In this document: piece after piece, positions 1-8,200 of the stretch
How the letters are laid out: every line of letters begins with the position of its first letter
Numbering within the stretch: the stretch's first letter is position 1
From: Desulfobacula sp.
Lineage (GTDB): Bacteria > Desulfobacterota > Desulfobacteria > Desulfobacterales > Desulfobacteraceae
DNA length: 10,403 nucleotides
NCBI GenBank assembly: GCA_018702715.1
Contig: JABIYQ010000327.1
Coordinates: 1-10,403 of the forward strand
Reading direction: 5' to 3'
Translations under genes and position numbers: made by a program
Notes under the pieces: generated by a model
Told to the model about the DNA's origin: nothing
Database searches by the model: none
What the model saw: only the letters and a program-made list of their open reading frames with translations

Positions 1-521
1 CAATCATAAAATAATTCATTTTTGGCTACATCCCCCTTTTTCATTATAAGGGCAAAAGGTAGCCCGGTTTTTATCATCTCCCTTTCTGCTCGATCCAAAA
101 CTGTACAAATCTTCTCAGGTGCATCCGGAAAAAAATCCCATTGAATATGCAAAGTTTCCAGAAGTTCTCCGGTAATCTGCCCCATGAGTTCGTGCTGAGG
201 TTCGTCATTGAGACCAGGCTCACCACGCAGAGTCACTATTAAAAGGATTGGTATCCGAAATGGAAAACAAAGGGATGTAAGAGGATTTATTGTATTTCCC
301 AAGCCAGAGTTCTGGCACATAACTACTGCCTTATGACCTGCCAGATATGCGCCTGATGCGATACCGACTGCTTCACCTTCACTTGTTGATGTAATATAAT
401 CAACATCAGGACTTTGAATAACGTAATTAATTAGTGGCTTAAGAAAAGAACAAGGAACACCGGTATAAAAACTATACTCACGTGATGAGCATGCTGATAT
501 AAAATCTTGAGCTTGTATCAT
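1..521 (-). CDS. aepY: Phosphonopyruvate decarboxylase, N-terminal part (runs off left edge)
   Basis: This cytoplasmic, thiamine-diphosphate-dependent enzyme decarboxylates phosphonopyruvate to phosphonoacetaldehyde. That step pulls the unfavourable PEP mutase reaction forward. I translated 173 residues; the family is usually about 370-390 aa, so roughly the C-terminal half, including the expected GDGS-type cofactor motif, lies outside the window. Visible landmarks are TGVPCSFLKPL (20-30), SEGEAVGIASGAYLAG (47-62, E48 being the likely cofactor-activating glutamate), CQNSGLGNTINPLTSL (69-84) and TLRGEPGLNDEPQHELMG (97-114). These are typical of this decarboxylase rather than of acetolactate synthase or sulfopyruvate decarboxylase, though the latter is the nearest alternative. 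The ATG lies 9 nt after the aepX stop codon, and a weak AAGG-type ribosome site overlaps the end of aepX, so the two are very probably co-transcribed and perhaps translationally coupled. No frameshift is seen. Confidence 0.93.
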   Translation of the reverse strand, partial: MIQAQDFISACSSREYSFYTGVPCSFLKPLINYVIQSPDVDYITSTSEGEAVGIASGAYLAGHKAVVMCQNSGLGNTINPLTSLCFPFRIPILLIVTLRGEPGLNDEPQHELMGQITGELLETLHIQWDFFPDAPEKICTVLDRAEREMIKTGLPFALIMKKGDVAKNELFYD

Positions 522-530
522 TTTAATGCC

Positions 531-1829
531 TTATCTTGTCCCTGGGATCAAATTCAGTATTTCTTTTATTGGCATACATTTTTCGTTGCAATCATATGAC
601 CGACCATGTTTGAGAATTGATTCGGCCACGTTTACCATTGCCGGATAGGCAGCTCGCAACATCTGATTTGCATATATGATTATATTCGCACCTGCCGCTA
701 CTAAATCATCTTCATAAACTTTATTGTAACTTGACGGTACAACAACTAATGGTACTCTATTATCCAATTTGTTATATTGTTTACAGAATTCAAAAATTTC
801 TTCTGGTTCTTGCTTTTTGCTATGGATCATTATTGAATCAACCCCTGCTTCTATGTATGCGATGGCTCTTTTGATTGAATCATCAAGTCCTTTCCTTAGT
901 ATAAAGCTTTCAATTCGAGCAATTATCATAAAATCGCCGGTTATTTGGGCTGTTTTCCCAACTCGAATCTTGTTGCAAAAATTTTCAATTGAATCCTGTA
1001 CCTGCGGCACCTCTGTACCGAAGAGAGAGTTTTTCTTCAAACCGACCTTATCCTCTATAATTACTGCGGATACACCCAGTCGTTCAAGTGATTTTACTGT
1101 AAAACTAAAGTGTTCCGGCCTACCGCCATTATCCGCATCAAAAATTAGCGGCTTTGTTGTAACTTCAAAGACACTATTGACAGTGTCCATACGTGAAGTC
1201 ATATCGACAGCTTCAATATCAGGTTTTCCTTTTGCAGTAGAATCGGTTAGGCTACTTGCCCACATGCAATCAAATTCTCGAACAGTGCTATTTTGCTCAA
1301 TTTTGAAATTCTCGACAATCAATCCGGTCAGGCCATTATGAACTTCAAGTACACGTACAAATGGCTTAGCTGCAATAAGCCGCCTTAATGTTCTTAAACG
1401 AATATTCGGAGTTGTACCGATTGTTTTCAAGTCATTATTAAGTTGAGTAGATGAAATACCTGGCGTATATGGAACCTCAATCAATTTTCCATTCCACTTT
1501 TTAAGTGTTTCTATAACTTTTTGACGAGTCCCTGCTTGTACACCGCTACCCCAGTCATCGCCATGCACAACATAATCCGGTTTATCTTCTATTAAGTTGG
1601 CTGTGTAGTCCAAAGTGTTCTGGGGTACAACATGCTCGACCCCTTTTATCTGTTCAATAACAACCTTTCTCTGTTCGTATGTAAGAAACGGCAACCGTTT
1701 ATAACTGGCAATAGCTTTGTCTGTGAGTAAACCAATGGTAACTTCTCCGAATTTTGTTGCCTCCATTATAATATTAATGTGTCCTGGGTGAATGAGATCG
1801 GCGCTCATACCTACATATACTTTTTTCAT
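531..1829 (-). CDS. aepX: Phosphoenolpyruvate mutase with fused N-terminal cytidylyltransferase-like domain
   Basis: The C-terminal domain (about 150-432) is a PEP mutase of the isocitrate-lyase superfamily. It rearranges PEP to phosphonopyruvate, the entry reaction of nearly all phosphonate biosynthesis. It carries the diagnostic EDK-x5-NS signature (EDK 259-261, NS 267-268), the metal-site DADNGG (231-236) and ARIES (304-308). The NS pair separates mutases from the hydrolase and lyase relatives. The N-terminal domain (about 1-135) is a TagD/ECT-like nucleotidylyltransferase with HPGH (14-17), GDDW (90-93) and GISST (124-128). The arginine expected at the start of the RTEGISTT-type motif is a tyrosine (Y121), so its activity is uncertain. 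Fused forms of about 430 aa are, to my knowledge, a recognised subset of PEP mutases. The start is supported by AGAAGGA shortly before the ATG. It is followed closely by aepY and lies 76 nt after the Wzz-like gene. Confidence 0.95.
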   Translation of the reverse strand: MKKVYVGMSADLIHPGHINIIMEATKFGEVTIGLLTDKAIASYKRLPFLTYEQRKVVIEQIKGVEHVVPQNTLDYTANLIEDKPDYVVHGDDWGSGVQAGTRQKVIETLKKWNGKLIEVPYTPGISSTQLNNDLKTIGTTPNIRLRTLRRLIAAKPFVRVLEVHNGLTGLIVENFKIEQNSTVREFDCMWASSLTDSTAKGKPDIEAVDMTSRMDTVNSVFEVTTKPLIFDADNGGRPEHFSFTVKSLERLGVSAVIIEDKVGLKKNSLFGTEVPQVQDSIENFCNKIRVGKTAQITGDFMIIARIESFILRKGLDDSIKRAIAYIEAGVDSIMIHSKKQEPEEIFEFCKQYNKLDNRVPLVVVPSSYNKVYEDDLVAAGANIIIYANQMLRAAYPAMVNVAESILKHGRSYDCNEKCMPIKEILNLIPGTR

Positions 1830-1905
1830 TTTAATCCTTCTGTTAATAATCGTTTTATTGGCAATGGATCTACTTTTTCATAGACTTCGTGTCTTTAGTT
1901 CTGAA

Positions 1906-2916
1906 TTAGATTTTAGAATCCAATTTGGATTTACCTCTTAAATTAATTACAAATTGTTGAAAAAAAAGTATGAAAATAGATAAAAACCCTGCTGTTAAAA
2001 TTGTAAGGGCACAAATTAGACTTCGTTTTGGTTTAAATCTTCTTTCTGGTACAAATGGTTGATCAAGAATTTTAAAATTAATAATCTCTTTTACTTCTGA
2101 TATTTTTGATAGCTCAAGCTGTTTTCTTAATTCTGTATAAACTGTTTGCGAGGCAAATCGTTCCCTCTGAATTTTAGAAAGGATTAATTTATCCGATGGA
2201 ACCTGTTTTTCCCAGTATTCAAGTTCTTTTTCTGCTTTGTTTAGTTGAGTTTCCACAAACTCACGTTCTCGTTTTGCATCGCTTTCATAATCATTTTCAA
2301 GATAATATCTAACTTCCTTGACAATTCTTTGAAGCATGATTTTTGTAAACTCAGGATCTTCATCAGTCCAGGAGATCGTGATAAGTTCAGTTTTCTTATC
2401 TTTATTAATTGCGTATATTTCCTTAAATTTCTCTTGAATCCCTTTAAGTATAGTTGGTTTTTCTTCAGGATCATCAATCATCCATTTTTGATTTTCCTTA
2501 TCCCATATATCTGAATATAGCTTAGGCAGAAGATCGTATTTTTCAATGAGCCGCTCTTTTATGGTTCTGGAATTTAAAAAAGAAACAATATTAGCATTTT
2601 TACCACCACTGCCGCCAAGGGGGATACTTATTGGCAGGTTGGCCGCAAGAGCTGAAAGGCCTGATTGTGAACTCATTTCTGTAGGTTGAAGAACCACATC
2701 TGATTTGTATGTTACAGGCAAGACATAGAGGGTTACATAGACTGCAACAAGAGTGCATAGGAGTGTAAAACCCATTATAAACCATTTGCCTTTCCAGATG
2801 GTGTTCCAGAGTCCCAGTAAATCTATTTCATCATCATCTCCCATTTGATCCATTTGGGGAACGGGAACATAAATAAATTCTTTTTCATGGTGTTCTTTAT
2901 TTTGTTCAATAGACAT
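1906..2916 (-). CDS. Wzz-family polysaccharide chain-length determinant / co-polymerase
   Basis: This is an inner-membrane polysaccharide co-polymerase expected to set chain length of an exported glycan by working with a Wzy polymerase or synthase. The 336 residues have the standard layout: a short cytoplasmic N-terminus with the DEIDLLGLWNTIWKGKW segment (29-45), a first membrane helix about 45-66, a periplasmic domain beginning SDVVLQP (72-78), a long charged helical region likely forming coiled coil (about 205-275), the Pro/Arg segment PFVPERRFKPKR (287-298) and a second membrane helix about 299-320. It stops soon after this helix and has no Walker motifs or tyrosine cluster, so it is not a fused BY-kinase; any kinase would be a separate gene. 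The start is supported by GAGGAAG (2925-2931) 8 nt before the ATG. That site lies in one copy of a 13-bp direct repeat, the other copy of which ends the preceding gene. Confidence 0.9.
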   Translation of the reverse strand: MSIEQNKEHHEKEFIYVPVPQMDQMGDDDEIDLLGLWNTIWKGKWFIMGFTLLCTLVAVYVTLYVLPVTYKSDVVLQPTEMSSQSGLSALAANLPISIPLGGSGGKNANIVSFLNSRTIKERLIEKYDLLPKLYSDIWDKENQKWMIDDPEEKPTILKGIQEKFKEIYAINKDKKTELITISWTDEDPEFTKIMLQRIVKEVRYYLENDYESDAKREREFVETQLNKAEKELEYWEKQVPSDKLILSKIQRERFASQTVYTELRKQLELSKISEVKEIINFKILDQPFVPERRFKPKRSLICALTILTAGFLSIFILFFQQFVINLRGKSKLDSKI

Positions 2917-2918
2917 TC

Positions 2919-2978
2919 TTAATACTTCCTCGGTTTTGACTGGGGTCAGGCTTTCGTTTATCCAGTTAATACTTCCTC
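2919..2978. repeat. 13-bp direct repeat flanking a truncated palindromic-element fragment
   Basis: TTAATACTTCCTC occurs at 2919-2931 and again, perfectly, at 2966-2978. The 34 bp between them (2932-2965) contain 17 bp identical to the left end of the 66-bp palindromic repeat (GGGGTCAGGCTTTCGTT, 2942-2958). On the coding strand, the copy at 2966-2978 encodes the last codons and stop of the YjbH-like gene, and the copy at 2919-2931 supplies the Wzz ribosome binding site GAGGAAG. Removing one copy plus the 34 bp would place the YjbH stop only 2 nt from the Wzz ATG. This looks like a 47-bp insertion with duplication of the target, or a duplication produced by repair. Confidence 0.7.
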
Positions 2979-4966
2979 ATGTCGTTAAGTGTTCTCTTTG
3001 TATGGTTTGGGGTTGACCAGGGGGACATTGGGTATAAGGAACCTGGCTGTCGGACCATTGCTCCGGTGTCATTGGTAAAACTTGCTATAGAATAGCTAAA
3101 ATGCCTGGGTTTATCATTTGATTTGAAGATGGAGAATGGGATACTAATATAAACGCCTTTTTGATCGGCTCCCCTGTTTTTCGGGGAATTAAAGATATCT
3201 GTATCTGTTTTTGTGTACCAGGCACCAAGGGTAAAATACTTGAATGATCTTCTCAGATCTATTTGAAATCCCGGGTCTCCAGCCAAAAAACGGCCTATTG
3301 TCAAGCCTGCTTCAATGCCCTGGGAGGGTAAAATCTGTGTGTAGAGGTTAAAGAATGCTGTGGAATACCATTTGTCCGGATCATCTCTTAATTTAAAGTT
3401 ATTGTCTGGATCTCTTTTTCTTACCAATTCAGATTTAAATCCTGCTCCCCAGAGGCCATCATTGAAATACCTAAATACTTCTGCTCCAAATCCTGCATAA
3501 GCTGATTCAAATATGCCTGCGGCAAATCTTCCCTGGACAGATAAGGGAAGGTTTATTTTCTGTTCCAGGGCAAGCATGGAAATTCTGGTTTTTGATTCTG
3601 ATTCATAGTCAAGAAGATCTGTCCTTACTGAATTATCTTTTTCCTGGGCAAAAAAGTCCACTTCATCAAATTGATTAAAAAGAGTATATTCAAGTTCCCC
3701 AAAGATATCACCGCCATACCAGGGTCTATATCCTGCTCTGGCTCGGAGCAGGCCCTTATGCTTAAAAAAACCATTTTTATTATTTAAAAATGTTCTTATT
3801 TTTGGAGCTATGCTGAAAGAAAACCTGTCATCAGGTTCATAAATCATTTTTGAGGGTTTTGAATCTCTTTGAAAGTCTTTCCAGTTTTCGTCTTTGTAAA
3901 GGTTTAGATCAGAAAAAGTCAAAAATCCTTCTTTGTCTAGGTTGGATTCCATAAAGGATTTGAATGCACTTCTTGAGGTTTTAAGGCTTTGAATGACGGT
4001 GATACCATCTTTTATATTGAGATAGAATTTTGTAATGCGCTTGGGTAAAACCTGATCGCAGATTGTGGCTACATGACCAAGCGATCTTGCATCGGACAGA
4101 TGAAGATTATTTTCATATTCGATCCAAACGGAATCATCATTACAGGATGCTGAGACATTTACAAAACCCTGGGCGTTTAACTGCTTTGAAATGAGGGCAG
4201 AGAGTCGCTCATTATTAAAAGCATGGGCATCCCATTTGAGTTTTTCTCCGGGGAAAAAGGGTTTTGTTTTTTCCCATGCAAGAACATTTTCAGGTTTTAG
4301 AGGAAATTCAAAATCAATGGAGCCAGCAATGGTATCGCCTCTTAGAAAGGCGGCAGTGGCGTGGAGATTTTCTGTTAGTTTATATTTAATGCCGATATTG
4401 ACAGGGATTGTTGAATCATCATGTTTGAGAATTGTTCCTGCACCATCCCTGTATCCATACATATTGGCTCTATCAATGGAGGAATATTCTGCTGACAGGG
4501 TAAGGTCTGGAGTGAGATGCCATTCAATTCCACCAAATACACTTGTTGCTCTGAGGGGATCTGATGTAAGAAATAGTTCGCCTGAATCTGCGCCGGATGC
4601 TGTGTATTCGCCGGCAAGGATTCCCTGACCAAGGCCGATGGTTACATCAAAATTTCCAAACATTTTTGATGCCGTTAAATACCGGGAAGATAAAAATCCA
4701 TTTCCTATTGCATCATAAAACCCGGCTGATATCTGGGGGAGAAACTCATTTTCTTTTATCAGGACGACCCTCATGCCCGCGCTTCTGTCTTTAGTGGCAC
4801 CATAGGCAAATCCGGGAAAAGCAATGATGGTATCTGTTCGGGTAAACTGACCGTGGAATTCAAAGATGTCAAAGATTCCTATTGCACCGCCAAAATAGGT
4901 CCATGGGTCTGCAGAGCCTGCCTTCAGACGAACTGTCCAGTCGGGTTTGACCCTTGCTGTGGGCAT
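2966..4966 (-). CDS. YjbH/GfcD-family outer-membrane exopolysaccharide/capsule assembly protein
   Basis: This protein resembles the YjbH/GfcD family (DUF940), large outer-membrane barrel proteins in capsule and exopolysaccharide operons whose exact role is unsettled. Support comes from the family-like N-terminal motif GILQMPTAR, many alternating aromatic/hydrophobic strands ending in Y/F/W throughout, and the C-terminal HFSYSIASFTNDTGAMVRQP region. The span given is the 666-aa frame from the first standard ATG. That ATG codes for the M inside the MPTAR motif and has no ribosome site, so it is unlikely to be the true N-terminus. The same frame stays open to 5104 and encodes a convincing signal peptide, but contains no ATG, GTG or TTG. 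The gene is therefore either started at a rare codon or damaged at its 5' end. Its stop codon lies in a 13-bp direct repeat shared with the ribosome site of the next gene, 49 nt away. Confidence 0.83.
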   Translation of the reverse strand: MPTARVKPDWTVRLKAGSADPWTYFGGAIGIFDIFEFHGQFTRTDTIIAFPGFAYGATKDRSAGMRVVLIKENEFLPQISAGFYDAIGNGFLSSRYLTASKMFGNFDVTIGLGQGILAGEYTASGADSGELFLTSDPLRATSVFGGIEWHLTPDLTLSAEYSSIDRANMYGYRDGAGTILKHDDSTIPVNIGIKYKLTENLHATAAFLRGDTIAGSIDFEFPLKPENVLAWEKTKPFFPGEKLKWDAHAFNNERLSALISKQLNAQGFVNVSASCNDDSVWIEYENNLHLSDARSLGHVATICDQVLPKRITKFYLNIKDGITVIQSLKTSRSAFKSFMESNLDKEGFLTFSDLNLYKDENWKDFQRDSKPSKMIYEPDDRFSFSIAPKIRTFLNNKNGFFKHKGLLRARAGYRPWYGGDIFGELEYTLFNQFDEVDFFAQEKDNSVRTDLLDYESESKTRISMLALEQKINLPLSVQGRFAAGIFESAYAGFGAEVFRYFNDGLWGAGFKSELVRKRDPDNNFKLRDDPDKWYSTAFFNLYTQILPSQGIEAGLTIGRFLAGDPGFQIDLRRSFKYFTLGAWYTKTDTDIFNSPKNRGADQKGVYISIPFSIFKSNDKPRHFSYSIASFTNDTGAMVRQPGSLYPMSPWSTPNHTKRTLNDMRKY

Positions 4967-5104
4967 TTGTAATATGCCGGTATAGGACTGGAGCGAGCCT
5001 AGGGCCTGGGCGGTTGATTTCCAGGCTTGGGCGGTTGTTAAAAAGCCGGGGATTAGGAGCAGAATAAAGATGGTTATTAGTATTTTGATGGGGTAGCGCT
5101 TTCT
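4967..5104 (-). other. In-frame signal-peptide extension of the YjbH-like gene, lacking a standard start codon
   Basis: Reading upstream of 4966 in the same frame gives 46 further codons before the TAA at 5105-5107. They encode a basic segment RKRYPIKIL, a hydrophobic stretch ITIFILLLIPGFL, a TTAQAW cleavage region and then SLQSYTGILQ, which joins directly to MPTAR. This is a textbook Sec signal peptide followed by the conserved family N-terminus, so it was coding at least ancestrally. No ATG, GTG or TTG occurs in it, and no Shine-Dalgarno sequence is obvious. Rare starts (ATC, ATA, ATT, CTG) are present. A GGGG run at 5090-5093 is a place where a one-base sequencing or natural indel could shift frame, but that other frame also offers only ATA. 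Confidence 0.6.
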
Positions 5105-5135
5105 TTATGGGATCAAAAAGTGAGTATTAAGGGTT

Positions 5136-5201
5136 GTGGGGTCAGGCTTTCGTTATTGCGTAATCGCTCACGATTACTGCAATAACAAAAGCCTGACCCC
5201 G
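5136..5201. repeat. 66-bp palindromic repeat, copy 1 (between export gene and YjbH-like gene)
   Basis: An imperfect inverted repeat has arms at 5138-5166 and 5171-5200 that begin GGGGTCAGGC and end GCCTGACCCC. The arms match over about 29 bp with one mismatch and one bulged base around a CTCA loop. The full 66 bp are identical to 9232-9297. A degenerate further motif, GGTCTGACTCC (5214-5224), follows 13 nt later. On the coding strand these read as two successive GTTCGGRGTCAGRC boxes. Such GGGGTCAGG elements resemble REP/BIME-like repeats often associated with REP-associated tyrosine transposases; no transposase is present here. Transcribed, the element would form a very strong hairpin in the 131-nt gap between two operon genes. 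No T-run follows it, so it is not a classical terminator. Confidence 0.85.
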
Positions 5202-5235
5202 AACACTTTAAAAGGTCTGACTCCGAACTATAATA

Positions 5236-8200
5236 CTATAGGGACAGGGCTACAGCGACACCTGCTGTGGTGGCAATTTTAAATACTATATCTGAGATAT
5301 CTGATATGAGTTTGAGATATCCTATACGTTCAAGGTTTTCAGGAACGACAATGGTGTCTCCGGGCATGAGGGTGGTATTGACAAATTTTGAGAAAAATCC
5401 GTTGTTCTGGGACATGGACATTATTTCACCATTTGCCTTTAGGACATACATATAATCTTCATCTGCCGTTTTAGCTATGCCGCCGCTTTTTGACAGATAA
5501 AATTTCAGGCTCTGATTGGGTTCGTAGAGAAAAGAGCCTGGGGAATAGACTGAACCCACCACGGAAATAAAAGAGGGTTTGGATGGGATGTCAATTGTAT
5601 CTTCATGTTTTAATCTGAAATCATAAAGGCTGTCTTTAAAGGATATTAAATCAGCCAGTTTAATTGAAATCCTGCCTTCAGCCTTGATGGATGTGAGTTG
5701 GTCCAGAAGACTTTGCGTGGCTTCTCCAGTCAATTCTGCGGCTTTTACGTCTTCGGCATCAAGCGCTGTCTGGGCTTTCCCTGAAGTGGTCTGCATGATG
5801 GACAGTTTCAGTTTTTCAATCATCTGATCAATGCTTTTTTGCTGAATTATCCTGGCTTTTTGGGAAGTATATTTTGCTCCATAAAAATAGGCATATTCAG
5901 AAAAGCCGCCGGCCCGTTGAATCAAATCAGAGACTTTTTCTCCCTGGCGGATTGTGTAGGTTCCTGGATAGGCCACCTCGCCTGTGATGGTGACTTTCTC
6001 AACAAGAGAAGCGTTCTTGATTCCGGGAATCAGGACTGAATCATAGGGTTTTAAAATAAAATCCCCATCTTTATTTAGATTCAGCACAATATATTGGGTC
6101 TGCATCCAGTTGCCTTTGATGCTTTGTCTGGCTATTTCCACTTTATTGGTTCGGGCACCGAATTTAACGCCGCCGGCAAGTGCCAGGGCATCCTTAAGTC
6201 TTAAGCCCGGCTGATATTCAAACTCCCCTTCTTTCCATACTGAACCTGTTATACTAAACTTTTCTTCGATGCCAAGATCTTTTCTGGAAAGCACTTGAAT
6301 TCTGTCAAAGGGCTGTAAGACCTCATCATGGGTTCCATTAAATACATTTGCCAGGGGAAAGCGGATGGCCGTTGTCCGGGTGGTTTTGCTGTTGTATCGA
6401 TATATCAGGCCAAACGCCATTAACACATCGGGTTTGAAAATATCTTCGGGTTTTGGCAGATCCTTTGAGATCAGGACATCAGACAGTTTCATGCCTGTAT
6501 GGTACTGCATTTTTTTAGGGAACCAGACATGGCCTTCAAGGCTGACAAAATAATCTTCAAGTTTGGGGATCAGTATTTTGTCATCTGGTTTAAGGATAAA
6601 ATCATAATTTTTTGTAATATCCAATTTAATATATTCGGTTTCAAACTTTGTAGACGTTTTGATCTTTCTTGCAATTTCAATGCGATCCGTCCTTGCTTCA
6701 GGCATTAAACCCCCGGAAAGGGCCAGTGCGTCTTTGAGTTTAAGCCCTTTTCTATATTCATATTCCCCAGGTTTCCACACGGCCCCGATTATAGAAAAAT
6801 TTTCGCTGATGCCGGCATTGGCTCTTGAGAGAATCTGTATTTTATCAAACGGATAAAGCCGTGCATCATATTCCCCTGTGAAGACTTTTGAAAGGGGGAA
6901 TTGCATGGGCGTGACCCTTGTTGTTTTAGCATCATATCGATAAATGAGGGCAAAATCAGTGATGGAATCGGGCTTTAAAAGGGCTGGGGAAGTGAGAATA
7001 TTTGAAAGTTTCATCCCTTTTTTAAATTGAAATACATCAGGACTCCAGACATGGCCTTCCAGTCTTACCACTTTGGGTGGTAGGAAAGATGAAAATGTGA
7101 GCTCCAGCAGATCCCCATTTTGAATTCCAATTTTGTTCCATCCCTTAATTGAATGACTGCTAATATCGTTGATTATAAAATTTTTATTGTTTTCAAACCT
7201 GCGCAAATAGATGCGGGGACCAAAGGCCTGGGGCAAAAGACCGCCGGACATTCTCAAAAGGTCTTGAACATTTTTTTCCCTGGCTAATTCGAAAATGCCT
7301 TCATTGTTTACAGCCCCTGCAACAGCAGCCGTTTTTCCAATGCCCGGGACAAAAATGACATCCTTGTTCTGAAGGATTTCGTCGGCTCCCCTGTTTCCTT
7401 TCAGGAGAAGATCATAAACATCCAGAACTTTTATCAGCTTTTTGGCCCTGTTCAGTTTAATCTGCCGTAGTGTTCCTGATTTTTTAACGCCGCCAGCCAT
7501 TTGCAGGCCGTCAAGAATAGTTGAAAAGGACGGGACGATATGCAGACCCGGGTTATTGACAGCCCCAACCACATAGACTTCAAGACTTCTAAGCTTTGTA
7601 AGGGATACGCTTAAGTTTATCCCTTGTATGTATTTTTCAGCTTCTTTTAAAATGATGGATTCAACATCCCCGTATTTAACGCCTGCCAAATGGACCTTTC
7701 CGATTTTAGGAACATTTATTTTCCCTTCCCTGTCCACAATAGCAGCATATTCTGCATCAACATTGCTGCCCCACAAACGGATAAGAAGCTGATCCCCTGT
7801 TCCTAATGTATATGCCGGGTCCGGCACTGCCAGGCTTGACTGCTGCATCTTAGCAGATGTAAAAAAATCGTAGCCAAACTGTTTTAAATTACTGCTGAGT
7901 GTTGATGAGTATCCCTGTCTGTATTGTTGCTCAATAATGGATACACTGCCTGGGGCATCCTGACTCAGTTTTTTGATATCAGGATCTATTTCATCTGGTT
8001 TATTTTCCTTTGGTTCAGATTCATTTGCCAGTTTATTTGTGGTATCTTCTGTTTTGGCTGTAGCGGTTTCTTTTTGCAATACTTCCTTAGCCTGGAGTGT
8101 ATTTTGCTCTGATGACATGGCCTGGTTGACTTTTTCCATGGTTCCAGGGGGCAGACTTTGTATGGTTCCCGGTGGCAGGTTTTTAATATCCTGTGCCGTT

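Noticed and set aside
769..1341. 190-codon open frame on the plus strand
   Set aside because: It is wholly antisense to aepX, which has complete catalytic motifs. The plus-strand translation is Ser/Ile-rich with no recognisable domain.
1830..1905. Possible hairpin between the Wzz-like gene and aepX (AGAC...GTCT)
   Set aside because: Only a 4-bp stem and no T-run in the coding direction; not distinguishable from chance.
4191..4628. 145-codon plus-strand frame
   Set aside because: It is antisense to the YjbH-like gene, lacks a ribosome site and has no domain-like pattern.
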